A stretch of DNA of 14,814 nt, from contig CAAFWT010000023.1 in NCBI GenBank assembly GCA_900766785.1, positions 1-14,814 of the forward strand. Direction: 5' to 3'. Below, in pieces: positions 7,533 through 14,707 of this stretch. Position 1 is the stretch's first letter. Each line of letters begins with the position of its first letter. The notes below the pieces were generated by a model. It did not search any database, was not told where the DNA came from, and saw only the letters and a list, made by a program, of their open reading frames with translations. The position numbers and the translations under genes are program-made. The stretch is from an uncultured Paraprevotella sp. (GTDB lineage Bacteria; Bacteroidota; Bacteroidia; Bacteroidales; Bacteroidaceae).

Positions 7533-8837
7533 ATGAACTATTACAGTACCAACGGGAAAGCTCCCATGGCATCACTTCAGAAGGCTGTGGTGCAAGGATT
7601 GGCTGAAGATCGTGGCCTATACATGCCAGAGCGCATCGTTCCTCTTTCCAGTGATTTCCTTGCTCATCTGTCGGACTATTCCTTTCAGGAAATAGCTTGC
7701 CAGGTGGCCGACTGTTTCTTTGGAGAAGATGTGCCTCAGGAGGAGTTGCATGCCCTCGTATGTGACACTCTCAGTTTCGATGTACCTCTGGTGGAGGTGG
7801 CTCCTCGTATTTATTCGCTTGAACTTTTCCATGGCCCAACCTTGGCTTTCAAGGATGTAGGGGCACGCTTCATGGCGCGTCTGCTGGGGCATTTCATCCG
7901 TCGCAGTGGCAGTGACGAACTGGTCAATGTGCTTGTGGCCACGTCTGGTGATACAGGTTCGGCAGTAGCCAATGGATTCCTGGGCGTGCCCGGCATACAT
8001 GTATATGTACTGTATCCCAAGGGTAAGGTGAGCCCCATACAGGAATGTCAGTTTACCACACTGGGCCAGAACATCACAGCCCTGGAGGTGGATGGCGTGT
8101 TTGATGACTGTCAGGCCCTTGTGAAGAGCGCATTCATGGATGCCGAACTCTCTGCTCACATGCGTCTTACCAGTGCCAACAGTATCAATGTGGCACGTTT
8201 CCTGCCTCAGAGCTTTTATTATTTCTATGCCTGTGCCCAACTGCAGCGTAGAGGGTGGCAAGGCAAGACCGTGGCTTGTGTGCCCAGTGGCAACTTCGGA
8301 AACATCTGCTCGGCTCTTATTGGTAAGCGCATGGGGTTGCCTGTGCATAGGTTCATCGCGGCAAACAATGCCAATGATGTCTTCTATAAGTATCTGCAGA
8401 CGGGTGAGTATGCGCCTATGGCAAGCCTGCAGACCATAGCCAATGCTATGGATGTGGGCGATCCCAGCAACTTCGCTCGTATCCTGGATCTCTACGGACA
8501 TTCGGTGGAGGCCATACGCAAGGATATTTCCGGAGCCACATACAGTGATGCTCAGATAGCCTCCACTCTCCGCTCTTGTCTGCTTGAGACAGGGTATCAG
8601 CTGGATCCTCATGGTGCCTGTGGCTATCGTGCCTTGCAGGAAGGCTTGGGTGAGGACGAAGTGGGATTCTTCCCGGAGACGGCACATCCTGCCAAGTTCA
8701 AGAGTGTGGTGGAGGATATTACTGGACAGAGCGTGGCCATTCCTCCCCGATTGGCAGCCTTTATGAAGGGGGAAAAGCAGAGTGTGCCCATGAGCAGAGA
8801 TTTCCAGGACTTCAAGGCATTCCTGATGGCCCAATAA
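7533..8837 (+). CDS. thrC: Threonine synthase
   Basis: A PLP-dependent enzyme that converts O-phosphohomoserine to threonine, the last step of the pathway. The 434-residue protein begins MNYYSTNGKAP, the usual N-terminus in this phylum. HGPTLAFKDVGARF follows, with Lys107 as the predicted PLP Schiff-base lysine, then VATSGDTGSAVANG, the phosphate/PLP-binding loop, and PSGNFGNICS downstream. An in-frame ATG at 7506 would add nine unconserved residues, so the start at 7533 is preferred. It is the last gene of the operon, 127 bases after the mutase-like gene, and is followed by a strong inverted repeat. Length and motifs are normal for the fungal/Gram-negative type of threonine synthase. Confidence 0.96.
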   Translation: MNYYSTNGKAPMASLQKAVVQGLAEDRGLYMPERIVPLSSDFLAHLSDYSFQEIACQVADCFFGEDVPQEELHALVCDTLSFDVPLVEVAPRIYSLELFHGPTLAFKDVGARFMARLLGHFIRRSGSDELVNVLVATSGDTGSAVANGFLGVPGIHVYVLYPKGKVSPIQECQFTTLGQNITALEVDGVFDDCQALVKSAFMDAELSAHMRLTSANSINVARFLPQSFYYFYACAQLQRRGWQGKTVACVPSGNFGNICSALIGKRMGLPVHRFIAANNANDVFYKYLQTGEYAPMASLQTIANAMDVGDPSNFARILDLYGHSVEAIRKDISGATYSDAQIASTLRSCLLETGYQLDPHGACGYRALQEGLGEDEVGFFPETAHPAKFKSVVEDITGQSVAIPPRLAAFMKGEKQSVPMSRDFQDFKAFLMAQ

Positions 8838-8909
8838 GCAGCCCATTTTACAGCAGTCCTTTATTCCTGGTGGATAAGGAGTCTACCGTAAACTGCTTGT
8901 TATATAAGT

Positions 8910-8945
8910 ACATGGGGGTGACATCTGAAAATGTCACCCCCATGT
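8910..8945. terminator. Perfect inverted repeat downstream of thrC, probable operon terminator
   Basis: A 15-base arm (8910-8924) and its exact reverse complement (8931-8945) surround the loop CTGAAA. The stem contains the run GGGGGTGAC and would be very stable. It lies 73 bases after the thrC stop. No T-run follows on either strand, so it is not a textbook intrinsic terminator. Position and strength still favour a transcript-ending or 3'-protecting role. Confidence 0.65.
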
Positions 8946-9132
8946 CTGATGATACACAGCCTCTAATCTGAACCATAGATTCTCTCTCTCTCTGTTTATC
9001 CTTTGCTTGACAGTTGGCCACAGAAGGGGGATGAATGCATAGCAGACTGCATGGATATTCCATCTTTGGGCATCATACTCGTGCATTTTGCCACTTAATT
9101 TTCTTTGGAGAGAGCAAAAACAACTCGTTTGT
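8946..9132. other. Intergenic region without a recognisable gene
   Basis: No convincing coding sequence is present between the thr operon inverted repeat and the promoter of the large secreted protein. The stretch holds a short CT dinucleotide run near 8980-8993 and a small ATGGA/TCCAT hairpin near 9052-9064. An open frame on the minus strand here runs straight through the inverted repeat at 8910-8945 and does not look coding. Confidence 0.5.
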
Positions 9133-9163
9133 TTTGCCTGTTTGCAGAATAGTTATAAATTTG
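9133..9163 (+). promoter_or_regulatory. Promoter of the large secreted protein gene
   Basis: TTTG (9133-9136), a 19-base spacer and TAAATTTG (9156-9163) match the Bacteroidetes promoter consensus precisely. Transcription would begin near 9170, so the mRNA would carry a 5' leader of about 210 bases before the ATG at 9381, unusually long for this window. Confidence 0.75.
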
Positions 9164-9313
9164 CAACGATTAAGAAGTTATAAACAAAAGCTACATTAAG
9201 TAAGAGATCATCTTTCCCAACTCTCCAGGCAGAGTGACAGAACGCAGAGTCCTGCTTTTATGTTCCACTGGATTCTTTATCAAGATACTTGAGAAGGGAA
9301 TGTTCAGAATAGC

Positions 9314-9346
9314 CAGATAGCTAGATAGATAGAAAATATATATATA
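9314..9346. repeat. AT-rich simple repeats in the leader of the large secreted protein gene
   Basis: A GATA/TAGA tetranucleotide run (about 9314-9332) is followed by a TA dinucleotide run (9337-9346), between the promoter and the start codon. Few units are present, so length variation is possible but not demonstrated. The A/T-rich tract may keep the translation start unstructured. Confidence 0.55.
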
Positions 9347-9380
9347 ACATATTCAAATTACTATTTAATCATTATTATCT

Positions 9381-12300
9381 ATGAGAAAACAATTACTTAT
9401 GGCGATGCTCGGACTTGCATCCGTATCTTCGCTTACAGTTCCCGCTTCAGCCGAAGGTTTGCTGGTGGTGGGTGCTAACGTTGTGATTGCTCCTTCTTCC
9501 CAGTACGATGGCGATAAGGAGTGGGATGCCGTGACCTGGGTGTACAACACAGGTATAAACTATGGCGGAGGAAACACAGACAACCCCTTCTACAATGTTA
9601 TCTGTGGTGTACCTGACACCGATAGTAACGGTCGTGAATGGTATGAGGCAGAGTATGATACAGCCACCGTGGGCTTCAACAACGAGACCAACGAGCCCAT
9701 CAAGTGGGAAGTTCACACCGCTCCATTCAGCAGCGATGAGAACTACAATGGTCATCCCTCTTACCGTTGGACCACCCTTGATATCATGGCCGACATTTAC
9801 TTCCGTCGTACCTTCAGCACCACACAGCTCCTCTCTGGTGATGTATATCTGGCATGTGGCCACGACGATGCTCCCTGCGAATATTATATCAATGGCGTGC
9901 TGGTGTTCCAGAAGACAGGTTATGAGGTAGATCACTGGGATTATAAAACAGATGAAAATAACGAGGTGGTGGACTCTGTTCCTGTTTACAAGAATGGATG
10001 GAACAACAGCGAGTTTGTGAAGCTCACCGACGAGCAGAAGGCCCTCATCAAACTGGGTGGCGAAGAGAACCTCCTGGCAGTGCACGTGCATCAGAACTGG
10101 GGCGGTGCCTTTGCCGACTGTGGTCTCTATACCAGTGTTCCCGGTGGTGTGGACATGGGTTATGTGACTCCCTGGACCGGTAAGGTGCTCTTCAACTCTT
10201 GGGGTGGCTACCTCGATGCCGATCGTCATGGTTGGGAGAAGCTCTATGAGGCACAGGCTGATGACCAGTATACCATCCATCTGGAGGGTGTGAACCCAGG
10301 TGAGTGGGGTCAGCAGGTACATTTCAAGACTCCCATCAAGTTGAGCGCTGAGAAGGAATATACCCTGAAGATGAAGCTGGCCTCCAACAAGACTCTGGAG
10401 ACTGTGACTGTCAAAGTGACCGAGAATGACAATGATGAGGTAGAGGCTGCTCTGGAGAAATACCGTATCGATTCTTCTGAGCCCACCGAGGTGGAGCTGG
10501 GTATCCTGGGCACCGAGGTCAACAACATGAAGATTGCCTTCAACTTCGCTACTGAGGAGGCTGGCACAGATGTGACCATCAGTGAGATGAGCCTCATCGA
10601 CGAGGATGAAGAGGCAGAGCTGTGGATAGGTACCTCCTACTTCAACTATTGCTATGTGACCGACATCGATACTATCACCAACGAGGAGGATCTGAGCGAG
10701 AACTTAGAGGTTAAGCAAATCAAGGATCCTGTGATTGAAGGTCGTGTGGAGACCATGTCTTGGACAGAGGCCGACTTTGATGACTCTATGTGGAGTGAGC
10801 AGGCCATGCCTATGGGTAATGCCGGATATATGCCTGAGCTCCAGAGCATCTGGCCTGGACATATGGGCCATCTTGATTACACAGGTGATGGCGAAGAGGG
10901 TAAAAATACCAACTACTGGGTACGTCGTACCTTCGAACTTGATAAGGTCAACGAGCGCTTGAGCTACTCTCTCAACGTTTGCCACGACGATACTTATGAA
11001 ACTTATGTCAATGGCCATCTGCTGCAGAAGTTTGACGGATGGACCAATGGTAAGAATCCCAAGCAGGTGCACATTCCTGCCAAGTATCTGCGTGAGGGTA
11101 AGAACGTGATTGCTACATACATCCAGCAGAATTGGGGTGGACGCTTCTATGACTGCGGTATCAACGTAGAGGAAGTGAACTATGACGAGTGTGCCGATCT
11201 GCTGAAGGCTGCCATCGCTTTGGGCGAGACCGAAGCCCCACTCACCAAGGCTATGCGTGCCAACCTGGACAGCCTGATGGCTGCAGGCCGCAACGAGCTT
11301 GAAGTGAACAAGGATGCTGCTGAGCTGAAGGAGTATGCCAAGAATCTCCAGGCAAGCATCAATACTATCCTGGGCTATTCAGGCGATGTGAATATCCTCC
11401 TGCAGACCATCGACATCTGCAGCAACCTGGAGGACAAGGGCTACATCAAGGAGACACTGGAAACAGTGAAGGTGCAGATAGACTCCTGTGAGACCAACGG
11501 CGAGACCAATAACCTCCTCTCTCAGTTGCGTCTGGCACGTAAGCTCAATGCCCTCGAGCGCCACACCGAGACCTTCGTAGGTAGTGTGCCCGCAGCTTAC
11601 AACATTGAGACAGCAATAGATGAATATGTTGATGGCGAGTACTTTATCTATAATGTAGGTCAGCGTCTGTTCCTCGCAGGTGCCGAGAACTGGGGTACTC
11701 ATCAGGGACTTGCTTATGCAAGCAATGCCTTCCGCTTGATCAATGTGAACAGGAATGGTGAGCCTCTGGAGAAGGGTTATCGCATTCAGACTATGCGTCC
11801 CAACGGCACTTTAGGTGTGAATGATTTCCTGGGCTACAACGGTTATGTAGATTGTGATGTGGATCAGGCTTGGGAATTCCTCCCTGTAGAGGGTAAGACC
11901 AACGTGTACAACATCGTACGTGCATCAGAGAATCCTGAGAACGGATATAACATGCTGGGCTACCGTGACGGTACAGACAATGCTTACTCTTGCACTTACA
12001 ATTCCTTCAATGTGGTGGACACCGACATGCGCTCTGTAGAAAAAGAGAACAACCAGTGGATGCTCATCAGCAAGAAGGAATTGGACGAGATGATGCTCAC
12101 AGCCACAGCCGAAAAACCTGTTGAGGCCACTCACCTCATCAAGAACCCCGGACTCGATCAGCGTCTGTCTATTGACTCTTGGTACTTCAACATACAGAAG
12201 GGTACCGATGACAATGGCAATGAGAGTGCAGGACTGGGCGTCTTTGGACGTGGAGACAACTATCCCGACTTTGCTGTAGAGGCATGGAACTGTGAGACTG

Positions 12301-12890
12301 GTACCGTTTCACAGGATATCTTCGATGAAGCTATTATTCCTGGTTGGTACACACTTTCTGCACAGATCTACTATCGCGAGGGTACTTTTGAGAATCATGC
12401 TGCGAAGTATGTTGCCGGTGAGGAGCTGCAGGAGAATGCCTTCCTGTTTGCTGGCGAGGGTGATGGCATGGTGAAGGGTAAGATCAACTTCATCACCGAC
12501 TATGCCAACCAGGTGCCTGGCCTGGGCCGTCTCGACGCCACAGGTACTCTCAGATACCCCGATTCTTGTCCCTCTGCCACTTCTGATTATTTCCAGAATG
12601 GATGTTACTGGTCTGCTCCCGTACTCTTTGAGATAACACCCGAAAATGCCACTATGATGACCATCGGTTTCATCAAGGAGAATTTCGTCAAGCGTGACTG
12701 GGTGGTGGCCGACAACTTCCGTCTGAAGTATTATGGTACTGAGAAGCCCACAGCCATAGAGAATGTTGACGAGGTGGTTACTCCTTCACTGCAGAAAGAC
12801 AATGCTGTCTACAACTTGCAGGGTCAGCGCCTGAGCCGCGTACAGAAGGGTGTGAACATCATCGGTGGCAAGAAAGTGCTGGTTAAGTAA
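9381..12890 (+). CDS. Large secreted multi-module protein with carbohydrate-binding-like domains
   Basis: A 1169-residue exported protein. The signal peptide has an AxA site (A22-S-A24, cleavage before E25). A jelly-roll module like the galactose-binding domains of glycoside hydrolases spans about 45-255 (RRTF 142-145, HDD 161-163, QNWGG 238-242). A CBM4/9-like segment covers about 267-405. A second copy of the jelly roll lies at about 430-597 (RRTF 515-518, HDD 535-537, QNWGG 583-587). A helical linker runs from about 600 to 735. A beta-trefoil-like module covers 754-897, and another jelly-roll-like module 918-1120. The C-terminal tail (YNLQGQR to GGKKVLVK, about 1143-1169) resembles sorting tails of Prevotella surface proteins and possibly type IX secretion signals. 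No glycosidase, lyase or peptidase active site is recognised. It has its own promoter and terminator. A glycan-binding adhesin is my best inference; module names rest on sequence pattern only. Confidence 0.8.
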   Translation: MRKQLLMAMLGLASVSSLTVPASAEGLLVVGANVVIAPSSQYDGDKEWDAVTWVYNTGINYGGGNTDNPFYNVICGVPDTDSNGREWYEAEYDTATVGFNNETNEPIKWEVHTAPFSSDENYNGHPSYRWTTLDIMADIYFRRTFSTTQLLSGDVYLACGHDDAPCEYYINGVLVFQKTGYEVDHWDYKTDENNEVVDSVPVYKNGWNNSEFVKLTDEQKALIKLGGEENLLAVHVHQNWGGAFADCGLYTSVPGGVDMGYVTPWTGKVLFNSWGGYLDADRHGWEKLYEAQADDQYTIHLEGVNPGEWGQQVHFKTPIKLSAEKEYTLKMKLASNKTLETVTVKVTENDNDEVEAALEKYRIDSSEPTEVELGILGTEVNNMKIAFNFATEEAGTDVTISEMSLIDEDEEAELWIGTSYFNYCYVTDIDTITNEEDLSENLEVKQIKDPVIEGRVETMSWTEADFDDSMWSEQAMPMGNAGYMPELQSIWPGHMGHLDYTGDGEEGKNTNYWVRRTFELDKVNERLSYSLNVCHDDTYETYVNGHLLQKFDGWTNGKNPKQVHIPAKYLREGKNVIATYIQQNWGGRFYDCGINVEEVNYDECADLLKAAIALGETEAPLTKAMRANLDSLMAAGRNELEVNKDAAELKEYAKNLQASINTILGYSGDVNILLQTIDICSNLEDKGYIKETLETVKVQIDSCETNGETNNLLSQLRLARKLNALERHTETFVGSVPAAYNIETAIDEYVDGEYFIYNVGQRLFLAGAENWGTHQGLAYASNAFRLINVNRNGEPLEKGYRIQTMRPNGTLGVNDFLGYNGYVDCDVDQAWEFLPVEGKTNVYNIVRASENPENGYNMLGYRDGTDNAYSCTYNSFNVVDTDMRSVEKENNQWMLISKKELDEMMLTATAEKPVEATHLIKNPGLDQRLSIDSWYFNIQKGTDDNGNESAGLGVFGRGDNYPDFAVEAWNCETGTVSQDIFDEAIIPGWYTLSAQIYYREGTFENHAAKYVAGEELQENAFLFAGEGDGMVKGKINFITDYANQVPGLGRLDATGTLRYPDSCPSATSDYFQNGCYWSAPVLFEITPENATMMTIGFIKENFVKRDWVVADNFRLKYYGTEKPTAIENVDEVVTPSLQKDNAVYNLQGQRLSRVQKGVNIIGGKKVLVK

Positions 12891-12930
12891 TTCCCCCTTT
12901 GGGAATATTGATTGAAATATTTAGTGTTGG

Positions 12931-12965
12931 AAGGGCGTGCCTGTTGAAGGTACGCCCTTTCTTTA
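12931..12965 (+). terminator. Rho-independent terminator of the large secreted protein gene
   Basis: AAGGGCGTGCC (12931-12941) pairs with GGTACGCCCTT (12949-12959) as an 11-bp stem with one G-U pair and a 7-base loop, followed by a short T-rich stretch (TCTTT). It lies 40 bases after the stop codon. Confidence 0.85.
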
Positions 12966-13052
12966 ACTGTAGACCAAAGAAACAGACAGGGAGGATGATG
13001 ACCGATATGGGTTAAAGAGAGTTAAAATGCTATTCTATAGGCAAGAAAATAC

Positions 13053-13060
13053 GACTTTTG
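13053..13060 (+). promoter_or_regulatory. Possible -7 box for the serpin gene
   Basis: GACTTTTG differs at one base from TAnnTTTG. No clear -33 TTTG is found. Transcription would start near 13067, giving a leader of about 108 bases that contains the inverted repeat at 13084-13138. The upstream terminator means the serpin needs its own promoter, which supports a site in this interval. Confidence 0.35.
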
Positions 13061-13083
13061 TAGTTTGAGGAGATAAAGCAGTC

Positions 13084-13138
13084 CTCGCCAAGCCAGCAGA
13101 GCAGTGCCAAGTATTGCTGAGAGCTATGTCATGGCGAG
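13084..13138 (+). promoter_or_regulatory. Possible structured 5' leader of the serpin gene
   Basis: CTCGCCA (13084-13090) is the exact reverse complement of TGGCGAG (13132-13138). Between them, AGC/GCT and CAGCA/TGCTG can continue the helix with small internal loops, giving one long imperfect hairpin. It ends 36 bases before the ATG. It could affect mRNA stability or translation, or be an operator; function is unknown. Confidence 0.35.
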
Positions 13139-13174
13139 AATAGGTAGGATGAAATCCAAGATAAATGTGATAAT

Positions 13175-14455
13175 ATGAAAGCAATGATGAAGACTTTTGC
13201 CCTGATGGGAATGACAGCAATGGTTCTCTCGGCATGCCGTACTGCACGTGTAGAGAAGGCTGCTGAGAATGGCAATGCCAACTGGAGTGTGAATGAGGAA
13301 GTGGACGAATCCTTCTTGATTCTTTCTGATGCGCAACACGAAATGGTAAACAACAATAACTCTTTTGCCTTCAGTCTCTATAACAAGACCATGGGAATGA
13401 ACTCCCGTGTGGTATCACCCCTGAGTGTTACTTATCTGATGAGTATGCTGGCCAACGGCGCCGACGGAGAGACTCAGCAGCAGATACTTGCCACCCTCGG
13501 GTGGGCTGGTGAGGGAATCCAGCAGCCATCCCTGCAGGATATCAATGACTACTCACGCATGCTGATAGAGAAGACGGCACGCATGGATAAGGCTGTGACA
13601 GTGGAGATAGCCAACTATGTGGCTGTCAACAAGGAGTTCAAGCTCAACAGCAAGTTCCAGAAGTCGGTGGAGCGGGATTATAAGGCTGGTGTGGAGTCTC
13701 TCAACTTTACCTCTCCCAGCACCCTGAAGCGTATCAACGACTGGTGTAATGACCGCACCCATGGGATGATACCAAGCATCATCAACGAGGTGGATCCCGA
13801 TGCCGTGTCTTATCTGATGAATGCCATCTATTTCAATGGAACATGGAAGGATAAGTTCAGTAAGGAGGAGACCAAGCAGGAGATGTTCCGCGGATATACC
13901 CGTGATATCCAGTATGTGGACATGATGCACCGCCATGGTGAATATTTCTATGCTGATGGCGATGGATATTCGGCAGTGAGTATTCCCTACGGCAATGGTG
14001 CATTCCGCATGACAGTCATCCTTCCCTCCGAGGGCAGTTTCCTGAGGGATGTGATGGCTTCCATGGATGGTGGGAAGTTCCAGGCGCTGCAGCGCAGTAT
14101 GGAGAAGTGCAATGTGGATTTGAAGATACCACGTTTCACCACCGAGGTGGATCTGCCTCTCAATGATATCATCTCTGCTCTGGGTGCTCCTCTCATCTTC
14201 TCATCTCAGGCCGATTTCAGCCAGTTTGCACGTGGCGACTTCTATGTCTCCAAGATGTTCCAGAAAGCAAAGATAGAGGTTAGCGAGGAAGGTACCAAGG
14301 CAGCGGCAGTCACAGCTGCCATCATGATGATGAGTGCCGTTCGTCCGGAGAAGAAGCGCAATGTGGTATTCCATGCCGACTCTCCTTTTGCCTATATCAT
14401 CAGCGAGAACAGTACGGGCAGCATCTATTTCATGGGTCAATATACAGGTAAGTAA
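13175..14455 (+). CDS. Serpin-family protease inhibitor, predicted lipoprotein
   Basis: A 426-residue serpin, a suicide inhibitor that traps a protease by inserting its cleaved reactive loop into a beta-sheet. The N-terminus has a lipobox LSAC with the lipidated Cys21, so the protein should be membrane-anchored; the serpin fold follows from about residue 50. Family motifs include NAIYFNGTWKDKF and the C-terminal FHADSPFAYII. The hinge EEGTKAAAVTAA (371-382) has the small residues typical of inhibitory serpins. Counting P15 from Gly373 places P1-P1' at Ser387-Ala388, preceded by three methionines (384-386). The segment after P1 is three or four residues longer than in human antithrombin or antitrypsin, so the true cleavage site may be shifted. 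No clear surface-export signal follows Cys21. It appears monocistronic, with a terminator on each side. Lipoprotein serpins are known in related oral Bacteroidales (miropin of Tannerella). The target protease is unknown. Confidence 0.95.
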   Translation: MKAMMKTFALMGMTAMVLSACRTARVEKAAENGNANWSVNEEVDESFLILSDAQHEMVNNNNSFAFSLYNKTMGMNSRVVSPLSVTYLMSMLANGADGETQQQILATLGWAGEGIQQPSLQDINDYSRMLIEKTARMDKAVTVEIANYVAVNKEFKLNSKFQKSVERDYKAGVESLNFTSPSTLKRINDWCNDRTHGMIPSIINEVDPDAVSYLMNAIYFNGTWKDKFSKEETKQEMFRGYTRDIQYVDMMHRHGEYFYADGDGYSAVSIPYGNGAFRMTVILPSEGSFLRDVMASMDGGKFQALQRSMEKCNVDLKIPRFTTEVDLPLNDIISALGAPLIFSSQADFSQFARGDFYVSKMFQKAKIEVSEEGTKAAAVTAAIMMMSAVRPEKKRNVVFHADSPFAYIISENSTGSIYFMGQYTGK

Positions 14456-14494
14456 AGAAACACGCAGCGCAGTTCAATCACCACAATAATCCTT

Positions 14495-14549
14495 GGCCGG
14501 TGGTCGGGAGCGGGATACAGAATCCCCATCCCTGGCTACCGGCCTTTTT
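14495..14549 (+). terminator. Rho-independent terminator of the serpin gene
   Basis: GGCCGGT at 14495 pairs with ACCGGCC ending at 14544, and the stem continues inward through a G/C-rich imperfect helix with several G-U pairs. TTTTT (14545-14549) follows directly. It lies 39 bases past the serpin stop codon. Confidence 0.88.
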
Positions 14550-14587
14550 ATGGTTGCGTGGTCTATGGATATATATATCATTCCCGA

Positions 14588-14656
14588 TAAGGTTATTAAC
14601 CTTTCGGCCGTAAGGTTATTAACCTTTCAGTCGTAAGGTTATTAATCTTATTATTG
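14588..14656. repeat. 23-bp tandem repeat built on a 15-bp palindrome, three copies
   Basis: Units start at 14588, 14611 and 14634, exactly 23 bases apart. The first two are nearly identical; the third decays in its second half. Each intact unit contains AAGGTTATTAACCTT, a perfect palindrome of 7-base arms around a central T. Between copies 1 and 2 the spacer CGGCCG is itself palindromic, so the region has two nested dyad symmetries. 23 is not a multiple of three and the units carry stop codons, so the array is noncoding. Confidence 0.9.
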
Positions 14657-14657
14657 G

Positions 14658-14707
14658 TGTCCGCTAAAAATCTTTGGTGATTTCAGGGACTTATATTGTC
14701 GCGGACA
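14658..14707. repeat. 7-bp inverted repeat of unknown role
   Basis: TGTCCGC (14658-14664) and GCGGACA (14701-14707) are exact reverse complements separated by 36 bases. This immediately follows the tandem palindromic repeat. There is no U-run, no gene between the arms and no target-site duplication that I can see. Confidence 0.45.

Noticed and set aside
8848..9063. A 71-codon minus-strand frame in the gap after thrC
   Set aside because: It reads straight through the perfect inverted repeat at 8910-8945 and has no recognisable features or promoter.
14588..14656. CRISPR array
   Set aside because: The units are directly adjacent with no spacers of independent sequence, and no cas genes are present.
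14658..14707. Edge of an insertion sequence
   Set aside because: Only a 7-bp inverted repeat 36 bases apart is present, with no transposase and no visible target duplication.
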